From the NCBI RefSeq assembly GCF_000017245.1, contig NC_009655.1:372001-436000 (forward strand): 64,000 nucleotides of DNA, read 5' to 3'. The DNA is from Actinobacillus succinogenes 130Z (GTDB taxonomy: Bacteria; Pseudomonadota; Gammaproteobacteria; Enterobacterales; Pasteurellaceae). Positions 26,576 to 35,312 of this stretch are shown one piece after another. The notes below the pieces were generated by a model. The model did no database searches, was not told the DNA's origin, and saw nothing but the letters and a program-made list of their open reading frames with translations. A program made the translations under genes and the position numbers. Numbering within the stretch: the first letter of the stretch is position 1; every line of letters starts with the position of its first letter.

Positions 26576-28237
26576 TTATGCGTTTTTACCGATGATATGA
26601 CCGAAATCCTGTTCCGGGGTGGTTAACCCGCTTAAACCGAATTTCTCGTGTAATAACGCCATGACATTGTCATTTAAGAATGCGGGTTTGCTCGGTCCCG
26701 AGTAGACATTTTTCACACCCAAGGCTAACAACGTCAGTAGTACGATAATGGCTTTTTGTTCGAACCAGGAAAGCACAATGGATAACGGCAGTTCGTTTAA
26801 TCCTATACCTAATTTTTGTGAAAGCGTTACCGCTAACATGATGGCGGAATAAGTATCGTTACATTGCCCCGCATCCAATAAACGCGGCAGGCCGCCGTCG
26901 ATAGTACCGAAATCCAGTTTGTTGAAACGGTATTTACCGCAACCTAAGGTTAAGACGGCGGTGTCTTTCGGTAATGCGTAGGCTAAATCGGTGTAATAAT
27001 GACGTTCTTCTTTATCGCCGTCACAACCGCCGATAACAAATACGTGGCTTAATTTGCCGGCTTTGACCAAATCTATAACGGCGTCAGAGGCATCGATTAA
27101 GGTTTTACGACCGAAGCCTACGGTAATTAAATGTTCCAGTTCCGTATAAGGGAAACCGTCGCATTCCAACGCTTTTTCAATGACCGGTGAGAAATCGTGT
27201 TCTTCAAGATGTGTCACGCCCGGCCAGCCCACAATATTGCGGGTAAAAATGCGGTCTGCATAATCGCCGACATTCGGGTCGATTAAACAGTTTGAAGTCA
27301 TCACAATGGCGCCCGGGAAACGGGCAAATTCTTTTTGCTGATTTTGCCAGCCGGAACCGAAGTTACCCACCAAGTGTTTGTATTTTTTTAATTCAGGATA
27401 ACCGTGAGCGGGCAGCATTTCACCATGGGTATACACATTAATCCCCTTGCCTTCGGTTTGTTCCAATAATTCTTTTAAATCTTTTAAATCGTGACCGGAA
27501 ATTAAAATACATTTGCCTTTTACCGGACGAACGTTAACCATTGCCGGTACGGGATTGCCGAAATGTTCGGTTTCACCGGCATCCAGCATTGCCATTACAT
27601 TAAAATTCATGGAGCCGATAGCCAGAGCTTTTTCCAATAATTCGTTCAAATCGCTCGGGTGTGTACCTAACCAAGACATAAAACCGTGGTATTGAGCATA
27701 AATATCGTTATCGAATTTATCCAGTACATACGCATGTTCCATGTAGGCAGCGGCGCCTTTTAAGCCGTATAAACAAAGCAAACGTACCCCGTGGGCTTCT
27801 TCGCCGATCTTTGCGCGGTCGGTATCCAATGCGAATTGTTTTGCCTGTCGGGCTAATTTATCAACGGAAACACCGTTTAATTCGATATTCGCTAACGGAT
27901 GGTCAAGGGTCGGATTGGATTCGAATGCGCTGACGGCTTTAATTAATTGATTACGATAAATTAACGCTTGTTGTGCATAGCCGGCAATACGAGCCGAATC
28001 GAAATTTACGTTGGTTAATGTGGCGAAGAATGCGCGAGGTGCAAAATTATCAGCCTCATGATTAATAATACCGTATTCACGGGCTTTTACCGCCCAAGCC
28101 GAAAGACTGTGAAGACAGGCTATAAGTAAATCCTGAAGATCCGAGGTTTCCGCCGTTTTGCCGCACATACCCTGAGAAAAGCTGCAACCGTTGCCTTTCG
28201 GCGTTATCATGGTTTGTTCGCATTGTACGCAGTACAT
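26576..28237 (-). CDS. hcp: Hybrid-cluster protein (NO/hydroxylamine reductase)
   Basis: Fe-S protein with a 4Fe-2S-2O hybrid cluster; high-affinity NO reductase/S-nitrosylase, historically hydroxylamine reductase. The 553-residue protein has the N-terminal cluster ligands Cys3, Cys6, Cys18 and Cys25 (CX2C-X11-C-X6-C, the class found in facultative anaerobes such as E. coli), plus HGEMLPAHGYP, a conserved TSNCLIDP cysteine and the CGKYRFNKLDFG segment. Its operon partner is hcr. An FNR-like half-conserved site lies upstream. Confidence 0.97.
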   Translation of the reverse strand: MYCVQCEQTMITPKGNGCSFSQGMCGKTAETSDLQDLLIACLHSLSAWAVKAREYGIINHEADNFAPRAFFATLTNVNFDSARIAGYAQQALIYRNQLIKAVSAFESNPTLDHPLANIELNGVSVDKLARQAKQFALDTDRAKIGEEAHGVRLLCLYGLKGAAAYMEHAYVLDKFDNDIYAQYHGFMSWLGTHPSDLNELLEKALAIGSMNFNVMAMLDAGETEHFGNPVPAMVNVRPVKGKCILISGHDLKDLKELLEQTEGKGINVYTHGEMLPAHGYPELKKYKHLVGNFGSGWQNQQKEFARFPGAIVMTSNCLIDPNVGDYADRIFTRNIVGWPGVTHLEEHDFSPVIEKALECDGFPYTELEHLITVGFGRKTLIDASDAVIDLVKAGKLSHVFVIGGCDGDKEERHYYTDLAYALPKDTAVLTLGCGKYRFNKLDFGTIDGGLPRLLDAGQCNDTYSAIMLAVTLSQKLGIGLNELPLSIVLSWFEQKAIIVLLTLLALGVKNVYSGPSKPAFLNDNVMALLHEKFGLSGLTTPEQDFGHIIGKNA

Positions 28238-28353
28238 AAAATCACTCCAAATAACAGATAAAATAAAACCTACTAAATAAGTAGGAGACTAAATAAAATT
28301 GTAGAGTGTTTTAGTCGGAAATAAAAGAAGGAAAACGAGAATATAATAATTTA

Positions 28354-28367
28354 TTGATCTGGATCGG
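28354..28367 (-). promoter_or_regulatory. Possible FNR site upstream of hcp
   Basis: TTGATCTGGATCGG matches the FNR consensus TTGAT-N4-ATCAA except for the last two bases. It is about 117 bases upstream of the hcp start. E. coli hcp is FNR-activated; the match here is incomplete, so this is only a candidate. Confidence 0.35.
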
Positions 28368-28397
28368 ATTGTATACTTATTATGAGGTAGAAATAAG

Positions 28398-28421
28398 AAA
28401 ACCCCCAAATCTGAGGGTTTT
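28398..28421 (-). terminator. Terminator of the hem operon
   Basis: On the minus strand AAAACCC and GGGTTTT form a 7-bp stem around a 10-base loop, with a T-rich tail, 20 bases past the hemY stop and before the hcp promoter region. Confidence 0.65.
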
Positions 28422-28440
28422 AAAAGTGCGGTCGGAAAAG

Positions 28441-29703
28441 TCAGCGTTTTTCTGATTTATCGGTTGATTTTACGGTAATGTTTACCGGTTTGTGCTTTGT
28501 CGGTGTCATCGCATTTTTCAGAATTTCCTGACGAATTTCCTTCGCGGTAACAATATCGCCGATTTGCTCAAATACATAAGCCGCCATGGTCGCATCATAA
28601 TGATGCCACTGGTCTTTTTGTGCCAGCACTTTCTTAAAAGCATCACTGGCATGCATAAAATCATTATTACGTACAAATAAATAACCCAGAGCGCGTTGAA
28701 TATTGCATTGCTTGTTTTCCGGGAGATTGAGCGCGTTTTTTTCCAACTGTTTGATTAACTTACTGCTGTCCACCGGTTGTAAGCGAGTGATCTGAGTCAA
28801 TAGCGCATTATTGAGTTCCGGTTCATCTTCCACTTTTTTCAATGTGTCGAGGGTCAGTTCGTAGGCTTTTTCATGATCGTTGCAATCAATCAAACGGCGG
28901 ATTAACCCTACGCGTACGTAATTGTCATTACGGCGTTTGCGTGATTGGTCATCCCACCATGCCAGCAGTCCGTCCAATCCTTCGTCGTTCATTTTTTCGT
29001 CCAACAAACCGTCTTCGGCTTCCCGTTGAAGTGCGGTGTATTCAGCATCCGGATAAAGGCCTTCCGCCTGTTGCAGAATATCGTCTAAGGCTGCGTAAGC
29101 TTTTGATTTCCGGTAAATTTCTACGGCTAACTTTAATACTTCGGGATTTTTAGGCGCCAGTATTAACAAGCTGTCCACCGAACTGCGTGCCGCCGGTAAT
29201 TTTTGTTGTTGCAACAAAATTCGGGTACGCGCCAACTCTACCAGTAAATTGTCTGATCCCGCCAATTCCGTAGCCTCAATCAAATATTTGTTGGCTGAAA
29301 AATCGTCACCCCGCTGCTGAGCGGCTTCTGCCGCTTTTATAAAGTTTAAGATAGGCTCTTCGGAATGTTTGGCATTTTTCCCGATTAGTTTTTCCGCTTT
29401 GGAATAATCGCCTTCGTTCATGCGCATTAACCCTTCCAGCGTCTGTTTTTGCGCTTTCATCCGTTTACGGCGGCTGAACCAGCCGTAAGTGCTATTACTC
29501 AAACGGCAAAAACGGCTGACCAACCATTCGATTCCGTAAATCACGGCCAAAGCGAAAACCAGAAAAATAATCAGGGTGACTATGGACAGTTCGTAATTGT
29601 AGTTTTCGGTCTGAATCAGTACATAACCTTGTTTTCCGGCCAAATATGGTCCTGCAATCAAGCCGGCGAGCAAGGCTAACATTAAAAATAAGACTCTGAA
29701 CAT
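28441..29703 (-). CDS. hemY: HemY-like inner-membrane TPR protein
   Basis: Inner-membrane protein of the HemY N-terminal/TPR family, cotranscribed with haem genes; not the Bacillus protoporphyrinogen oxidase of the same name, and exact role unproven. The 420 residues start with two membrane helices (about 3-20 and 40-60), then a cytoplasmic or periplasmic solenoid of TPR-like helices (for example EGLMRMNEGDYSKAEKLI and RALGYLFVRNNDFMHASDAFKKV). It is the last gene of hemC-D-X-Y. Confidence 0.92.
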   Translation of the reverse strand: MFRVLFLMLALLAGLIAGPYLAGKQGYVLIQTENYNYELSIVTLIIFLVFALAVIYGIEWLVSRFCRLSNSTYGWFSRRKRMKAQKQTLEGLMRMNEGDYSKAEKLIGKNAKHSEEPILNFIKAAEAAQQRGDDFSANKYLIEATELAGSDNLLVELARTRILLQQQKLPAARSSVDSLLILAPKNPEVLKLAVEIYRKSKAYAALDDILQQAEGLYPDAEYTALQREAEDGLLDEKMNDEGLDGLLAWWDDQSRKRRNDNYVRVGLIRRLIDCNDHEKAYELTLDTLKKVEDEPELNNALLTQITRLQPVDSSKLIKQLEKNALNLPENKQCNIQRALGYLFVRNNDFMHASDAFKKVLAQKDQWHHYDATMAAYVFEQIGDIVTAKEIRQEILKNAMTPTKHKPVNITVKSTDKSEKR

Positions 29704-29714
29704 GGTCTTGCTCC

Positions 29715-31151
29715 TTATTGATTTTCAGCAGGTTTATCTTCGGTTTTCGGCGAATCCGCCTTCGGCTGTTCGGCTTTTGATTCTTCAGTCTTCGGTACGG
29801 CGGATGTTACTGCCTCAGATTTTATATCGGCTTTGGTATCCTCGGATTTTTCTTCACTTTTTATTTCTTTTGCCGCCGCCTGATTGGCTTCGGTTAAACC
29901 TTTATCGGCGGAAATCTCTATTTTTTGTATCTCCTGCGGTTTTTTGTTTAACAATTTATCCAGTGCATTCAGACTGTTAAGCTGATTCGGCACATCCACA
30001 TAAATGGATTGTTCCGCCAGTTCGTCTACCGATTTCAGAAAATTTTTTGCCAGTTCGGTGTCGGTATCAAAATAGCTGCGCACCCAAGCGGCGACGGTTT
30101 CCAACGATTGTTTGTACAGTTCGTTCTGTTGGCGCGGTACGGCAAGAATAGCGATTTGCAGCCGCAGGCGGATATTTTCACGCAGATAAATGTCCTGATT
30201 CGGCGCCAATAACGCCTGCGTAACTTTATCTGTACGCGGGGAAATACGGATGAAATGATTTAAAAAGGATGTGGCGGTTTTTTGTAGATTGTTTTTCCAG
30301 TCCGTTACATTGTCGGAAACCTGTTCGTCTTGAGTTTGCACGTCATGGTCGCCGAAATTGAGGTTCATTACCACCAGTTCGTCTACGGAATTTGCCAGTT
30401 GCGATAAACGTTGCATCACCGCATTTTGATCTATACTGTCTACGGATAATAATTGTTTTAAATCCGCGTTAATGGCGGCGCGCACGGTTTTTGCTTCCGG
30501 CTCGGAGACTTTCGCCAGCACTTCGTCGGATATTTTCAATAAGGCAATGCCGGTTTCTACATCATTATCCAACATCAGTTTACGTAATGCGTTGGTTAGC
30601 AGGAAATCCGCCTCGGACAGCAACCATTCGCTCGGTTGGGCGTTCATATTGCTTGCTACGTTTGTTACCTGAGATTGCAAAGCTGACAAGGCTTTATCCT
30701 TATCCGACAATGTTACTTCCAGATTCGACAGTTTTTCGTCGGTCGCTTTCAGTTCGTTTACCAGTTTTGTCAGCTGTTCGTTGTCCTGCGCGATAGTCGG
30801 CAGGCTATCGGCGGTCGTTTCAGTAACCGGGGCGCTGCCGATTTTATTTTCAAGTGCGGTCATTTTTTGATTGATTTTAGCCACTTCCTGCTGACCGAAA
30901 TAATAACCGGCCGCGCCGACTCCCAAGGCTACCAGCAAAGCAAGAAAAGCTAAACCGGAACCGCCTTTTTTTACTACGACGGTTTCAGGTTTCGGCGGGT
31001 CGGCTTGTGTCGCACGGTGAGATGAAGGATTCGTTTTTTCCGTCTGCTCCCGCTTGCTCTTAGGCTGTTCGGTTTTGGCATCCCCTTTTTTCGCTAAAAT
31101 CGGCTCATCCGCTTTGATTTCTGCGTTTGAAATCTCTTTTTTGTCGCTCAT
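29715..31151 (-). CDS. hemX: HemX-like membrane protein
   Basis: Homologue of E. coli HemX, often annotated uroporphyrinogen-III methyltransferase but lacking that enzyme's motifs. The 478 residues show a Lys/Glu/Pro-rich N-terminal tail (1-65), one membrane helix (about 67-86, GLAFLALLVALGVGAAGYYF), a coiled-coil stretch (about 90-165), a globular domain, and a low-complexity acidic/lysine C-terminus (about 400-478). It starts 9 bases after hemD. Confidence 0.92.
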   Translation of the reverse strand: MSDKKEISNAEIKADEPILAKKGDAKTEQPKSKREQTEKTNPSSHRATQADPPKPETVVVKKGGSGLAFLALLVALGVGAAGYYFGQQEVAKINQKMTALENKIGSAPVTETTADSLPTIAQDNEQLTKLVNELKATDEKLSNLEVTLSDKDKALSALQSQVTNVASNMNAQPSEWLLSEADFLLTNALRKLMLDNDVETGIALLKISDEVLAKVSEPEAKTVRAAINADLKQLLSVDSIDQNAVMQRLSQLANSVDELVVMNLNFGDHDVQTQDEQVSDNVTDWKNNLQKTATSFLNHFIRISPRTDKVTQALLAPNQDIYLRENIRLRLQIAILAVPRQQNELYKQSLETVAAWVRSYFDTDTELAKNFLKSVDELAEQSIYVDVPNQLNSLNALDKLLNKKPQEIQKIEISADKGLTEANQAAAKEIKSEEKSEDTKADIKSEAVTSAVPKTEESKAEQPKADSPKTEDKPAENQ

Positions 31152-31160
31152 CGTGTTTCC

Positions 31161-31910
31161 TTATTTTTCCGCTAACATTTTCACCAATGTGGCATTATCT
31201 GCTCTTGGCGCAATCAAAATTTGCCGTTTTTGCCAACCGGCGCGTTCGGCTGATTTTGCCACTCGGTAACTCGCCGTCACCAATCGACACTGCGTTAACC
31301 AATCCCGTTCTTCTGCCGGCACGAAATTCGTTAAACGGGTTAAAATTTCACTGCTGGTGGCGATAATCGTGTTAATTCCGGCGCGCTGGCATAAATCCGT
31401 TTGTTTCTTGGGATCGTATTCTACCGGTACACGCCGATAACATTCGATAATCTCCACCTGCGCGCCACGCCGGACGGCTTGTGCGGGAAATAGTTCCCGT
31501 CCGCCGTTTCCGCGCAAAATCAACACGGTTTTGTCCGTTAACCGTTGCATTTGCGGCAATGCCAGCAATCCTTCGCTGTTTTCATGTCCGTAAGGATAAT
31601 GCACCGGCTGCTCGCTTTGTTCGCAAAAATATTCCGCCGAACTTTGCCCGACAGCAAAATAAATTAAATCCTGACGCCAGCGAAATCCCGTATTACTCAG
31701 GGTTTCGGCGGCAAATTCCACCGCATTTTTAGATACGGCAAACACGTAATCACCGGCTTTCAGTTGGTACATTTTATTCGGTAATTCATTGAGTTCGCGC
31801 CCGGCAGAAATACTGAAAAGCGGCATGTGTAATGCAGCCACGCCCGCTTTATTCAGCGCTTCCGTTAACTGTTCGCCGCGACTGTCGGGACGTGTGACCA
31901 AAACCGCCAT
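31161..31910 (-). CDS. hemD: Uroporphyrinogen-III synthase
   Basis: Closes hydroxymethylbilane to uroporphyrinogen III with ring-D inversion. The 249-residue protein has normal length and the loose family signature: MAVLVTRPDSRGEQL at the start, PLFSI, VFAVSKNAVEFA, and TIIATSSEILTRL in the second lobe. Sequence conservation in this family is weak; its place directly after hemC is strong support. Confidence 0.94.
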   Translation of the reverse strand: MAVLVTRPDSRGEQLTEALNKAGVAALHMPLFSISAGRELNELPNKMYQLKAGDYVFAVSKNAVEFAAETLSNTGFRWRQDLIYFAVGQSSAEYFCEQSEQPVHYPYGHENSEGLLALPQMQRLTDKTVLILRGNGGRELFPAQAVRRGAQVEIIECYRRVPVEYDPKKQTDLCQRAGINTIIATSSEILTRLTNFVPAEERDWLTQCRLVTASYRVAKSAERAGWQKRQILIAPRADNATLVKMLAEK

Positions 31911-31930
31911 AATTTAACCGTTTGCTTCTT

Positions 31931-32860
31931 TTAACCGTTATACACTTCCGCCAATATTTTATCCGCGCCTTGAGCGAGCAGACTTTCTGCGATTTGTATG
32001 CCCAAAACTTCCGCATTTTCGACCGCACTTTTGCCTTCGGCACGAATGATTTTTGAACCGTCCAACGCACCGACTAAGGCACGCAAATGCAGTTCGTTTC
32101 CGTTTAACACGGCATAACCGCCAATCGGCACCTGACAACCGCCTTGCAGACGATTATTCATTGCCCGTTCCGCCAGTACGCAGGCGGTGGTTTCCGTATC
32201 CGCCAGCGGTGCCAGCAATTTTTGTACGCGTTGATCGTTGATACGGCATTCTATACCCACGGCACCTTGGCCCGCTGCCGGCAGTGAAATTTCCGTTTCG
32301 ATAAAGGACGCAATCCGCTCCGGCAGCGCTAAACGAATCAAGCCGGCGGACGCTAAAATAATGGCATCGTAATCGCCTTGATCCAGTTTGCTTAATCTTG
32401 TACCTACATTGCCGCGCAAAGACCGAATGTTTAAATCCGGACGCCGTTTTTTTAACTGACACTGGCGACGTAAACTGGAAGTCCCCACAATAGCGCCGGG
32501 CGGCAGGTCATCCAAAGTACGATATCGGTTGGATACGAAAGCATCGCGCGGATCTTCTCGTTTACAGATAACGCTTAACCCCAAACCGGCGGGAAATTCC
32601 ATCGGTACATCTTTCATCGAATGCACGGCAATATCCGCGTCGCCGTTCAATAAAGCATTTTCCAATTCTTTGACGAATAATCCTTTTCCGCCGATTTTAG
32701 CCAACGGCGTATCTAAAATCACATCGCCTTTCGTAACCATCGGCACCAATTCAACGGTTAAATCGGGATAAATTTCAGTTAAACGATCTTTCACAAAATT
32801 CGCCTGCCATAATGCCAACGGGCTTTGGCGGGTGGCTATTTTTAATATTTCCTGTTGCAT
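31931..32860 (-). CDS. hemC: Porphobilinogen deaminase (hydroxymethylbilane synthase)
   Basis: Polymerises four porphobilinogens to hydroxymethylbilane. The 309-residue product carries the dipyrromethane cofactor cysteine as Cys242 in GGCQVPIGGYA, with catalytic Asp in HSMKDVP (83-ish) and the TSSLRRQCQL substrate-binding stretch (128-136). It is the first gene of the haem operon and diverges from the LacI-type gene; in E. coli its divergent neighbour is cyaA. Confidence 0.98.
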   Translation of the reverse strand: MQQEILKIATRQSPLALWQANFVKDRLTEIYPDLTVELVPMVTKGDVILDTPLAKIGGKGLFVKELENALLNGDADIAVHSMKDVPMEFPAGLGLSVICKREDPRDAFVSNRYRTLDDLPPGAIVGTSSLRRQCQLKKRRPDLNIRSLRGNVGTRLSKLDQGDYDAIILASAGLIRLALPERIASFIETEISLPAAGQGAVGIECRINDQRVQKLLAPLADTETTACVLAERAMNNRLQGGCQVPIGGYAVLNGNELHLRALVGALDGSKIIRAEGKSAVENAEVLGIQIAESLLAQGADKILAEVYNG

Positions 32861-32993
32861 AACACCGGATCTTATTTTTGTTATAAGTTGAAGTTATCCT
32901 AACATAAAATTCAGGGGATTTGATCAACATCTTGTTTGCGATAGTTATTCAACATCCGATAATATATAGGAAAAATCATTCAAGGAGAGTTTT

Positions 32994-33977
32994 GTGTCCA
33001 TTCAAGATTTGGCGCGCCGCGCCGGTGTTTCTGTCGCGACGGTATCGAGAGTGTTGAATAATCAACCGTCGGTTAAACCGCAAAATAAAGAAAAGGTGCT
33101 GGCGGCGATTAAAGAACTCAATTATCAGCCGAATTTGCTGGCGCGCCAGTTAAGAACGGCAAAAACGGGGATGTTGTTGGTGATGGTTTCCAATATTGCC
33201 AATCCGTTTTGCGCCGCCGTGGTGAAAGGTATCGAAAAAACGGCGGAAAAGAACGGATATCGGATTTTATTGTGCAATACGGAATCCGATTTAGCCCGTT
33301 CCCGTTCCTGTTTGACATTATTGTCGGGCAAAATGGTGGATGGTGTGATTACCATGGACGCTTTGTCCGAACTGCCCGAATTGCAGAATATTATCGGTGC
33401 GTTTCCTTGGGTTCAGTGTGCGGAATACGATCCGCTTTCGACGGTTTCTTCCGTCAGTATCGATGATGTCGCCGCCTCGGAATATGTGGTGGATCAGTTG
33501 GTTAAATCCGGTAAAAAACGTATCGCTCTGATTAATCATGATCTTGCTTATCAATATGCCCAGCACCGTGAATCGGGTTATCTCAATCGGTTGAAATTTC
33601 ATGGGCTCGACTATTCCCGCATTAGTTATGCGGAAAATTTGGATTATATGGCGGGTAAACTAGCGACATTTTCGTTGCTGAAAAGTGCGGTCAAACCTGA
33701 TGCGATTTTTGCCATTTCCGATGTGCTTGCCGCGGGCGCTATTCAGGCGTTAACGGAATCGGGACTGAGTATTCCGCAGGATGTGGCGGTCGTGGGATTT
33801 GACGGCGTGGACATCAGTCAAATCACCGTACCTGCCTTAACCACCGTTCAACAACCCAGCGAACAAATCGGTATGAAAGCCGTTTCGTTACTGTTGGAGC
33901 AAATCCATTCCGATGTTCTTGCAAAAACCGTTCATCATCTATTGCCTTGGAAATTTGTGCGACGACAGTCCAGTTAA
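32994..33977 (+). CDS. LacI-family transcriptional regulator
   Basis: Sugar-responsive repressor. The 327-residue protein starts with GTG after a strong AAGGAGAG site. Its N-terminal helix-turn-helix (MSIQDLARRAGVSVATVSRVLNNQ) and hinge (YQPNLLARQLRTAKTGML) are typical, followed by a periplasmic-binding-type ligand domain. It reads in the same direction as the three following metabolic genes. Two identical GTAATCGATTAC palindromes just upstream of the transporter are its likely operators, so it probably controls them and not only itself. Confidence 0.92.
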   Translation: MSIQDLARRAGVSVATVSRVLNNQPSVKPQNKEKVLAAIKELNYQPNLLARQLRTAKTGMLLVMVSNIANPFCAAVVKGIEKTAEKNGYRILLCNTESDLARSRSCLTLLSGKMVDGVITMDALSELPELQNIIGAFPWVQCAEYDPLSTVSSVSIDDVAASEYVVDQLVKSGKKRIALINHDLAYQYAQHRESGYLNRLKFHGLDYSRISYAENLDYMAGKLATFSLLKSAVKPDAIFAISDVLAAGAIQALTESGLSIPQDVAVVGFDGVDISQITVPALTTVQQPSEQIGMKAVSLLLEQIHSDVLAKTVHHLLPWKFVRRQSS

Positions 33978-33983
33978 ATATTT

Positions 33984-33999
33984 TGTGATTGAGATCACA
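33984..33999 (+). promoter_or_regulatory. CRP-cAMP binding site
   Basis: TGTGATTGAGATCACA matches TGTGA-N6-TCACA exactly; the symmetry extends to a 20-base TTTGTGAT-TGAG-ATCACAAA. Its centre (33991.5) is about 41 bases before the first operator, which fits a class II activator site if transcription begins near 34033. Confidence 0.85.
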
Positions 34000-34030
34000 A
34001 AGTTGAAAATTTTTTCTTCTCAATAAAAAT

Positions 34031-34074
34031 GTAATCGATTACTTTACACTTAATTTGATTTTGTAATCGATTAC
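34031..34074 (+). promoter_or_regulatory. Tandem LacI-type operators
   Basis: The perfect 12-bp palindrome GTAATCGATTAC occurs at 34031-34042 and again at 34063-34074, centres 32 bases (about three helical turns) apart. The second ends 14 bases before the transporter ATG. Both also share the flanking TG/TTT...TTTA context. This is typical of a LacI/GalR repressor binding as two dimers on one face. Confidence 0.85.
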
Positions 34075-34087
34075 TTTAGGAGGCAAT

Positions 34088-35311
34088 ATGAATACTGAAG
34101 CCAAACAACCGGCATTAATCGTGCCGAGATTATCTCTGATGATGTTCATGGAATTCTTTATTTGGGGTTCTTGGTCCGTCACCTTGGGGATCGTGATGAC
34201 CAAATATGATTTATCCACTCTGATTGGCGATGCTTTTTCCATGGGACCGATCGCTTCGATTATTTCGCCGTTTATTTTAGGTATGCTGGTGGACAGATTT
34301 TTCCCATCGGAAAAAGTGCTGGCGGTTCTGCATTTAATCGGTGCGGCAATTTTATGGTTCATTCCCGATTTCATCACCGGTCAGCAGGGCGGCACGTTGG
34401 TTTTCGCTTTGTTGGCTTATATGCTTTGTTACATGCCTACCGTCGCCTTAACCAATAATATTGCTTTCCACAGTCTTACCGACAGTGAAAAATCCTTCCC
34501 GGTCATTCGTGTTTTCGGTACCATCGGCTGGATTGTTGCCGGCTTATTTATCGGTCAGGCAGATCTTTCCGCTAGTCCGGCGATTTTCCAGGTGGCGGCA
34601 ATTTGTTCGTTGATTTTAGGCGTGTATAGCTTTACTTTGCCGAACACGCCGCCGCCGGCAAAAGGTAAACCGTTCTCTATGCGGGATTTAATGTGCGCCG
34701 ATGCTATTTCATTATTTAAAATTCCGCATTTCTTGGTTTTCGCCGTTTGCGCCACCTTAATTTCTATTCCGTTAGGTACTTATTACGCTTATGCGGCACC
34801 ATTCCTGGATGCGGTGGGATTTGAAAAAATCGGCAGCTTAATGTCTATGGGACAAATGTCCGAAATTGTTTTCATGTTACTGATTCCGTTCTTCTTTAAA
34901 CGTCTCGGCGTGAAATATATGTTGCTGGCGGGGATGATTGCATGGTTCCTGCGTTATGCCTTCTTCGCTTTAGGTGTGAGTGACGAAATCCGCTGGGCGG
35001 TTTACTTGGGTATTTTATTGCACGGCGTATGCTACGATTTCTTCTTCGTGGTCGGTTTTATGTACACCGATAAAGTGGCGGACGAGAAAATCCGCGGTCA
35101 AGCGCAAAGTTTGGTGGTGTTATTCACTTATGGTTTGGGTATGTTGCTGGGTTCGCAAATTTCAGGCGGTTTATACAATAATATGTTTGCCGATAATGCC
35201 GAACTTTCAACTTGGAGCACATTCTGGTGGATTCCTGCCGTAAGTGCGGTCGTAATTTCCGTTATTTTCTTCATTTTCTTTAATTATAAAGAAAATAAAA
35301 AGGAGGCATAA
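34088..35311 (+). CDS. MFS transporter, nucleoside:H+ symporter (NupG/XapB-like) family
   Basis: A 407-residue protein with about 12 membrane segments. The beginning, LSLMMFMEFFIWGSWSVTLG, is characteristic of the NHS family (NupG, XapB, YegT). The operon partners are sugar-type enzymes and the regulator is LacI-type, so the substrate may be a sugar or glycoside rather than a nucleoside; that is inference. It follows AGGAGG and two operators, and its stop abuts the next gene's start. Confidence 0.85.
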   Translation: MNTEAKQPALIVPRLSLMMFMEFFIWGSWSVTLGIVMTKYDLSTLIGDAFSMGPIASIISPFILGMLVDRFFPSEKVLAVLHLIGAAILWFIPDFITGQQGGTLVFALLAYMLCYMPTVALTNNIAFHSLTDSEKSFPVIRVFGTIGWIVAGLFIGQADLSASPAIFQVAAICSLILGVYSFTLPNTPPPAKGKPFSMRDLMCADAISLFKIPHFLVFAVCATLISIPLGTYYAYAAPFLDAVGFEKIGSLMSMGQMSEIVFMLLIPFFFKRLGVKYMLLAGMIAWFLRYAFFALGVSDEIRWAVYLGILLHGVCYDFFFVVGFMYTDKVADEKIRGQAQSLVVLFTYGLGMLLGSQISGGLYNNMFADNAELSTWSTFWWIPAVSAVVISVIFFIFFNYKENKKEA

Positions 35312-35312
35312 C

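Noticed and set aside
29715..31151. HemX as a true uroporphyrinogen-III methyltransferase
   Set aside because: No SAM-dependent CobA-type motifs are visible; the protein is a membrane-anchored coiled-coil and low-complexity protein.
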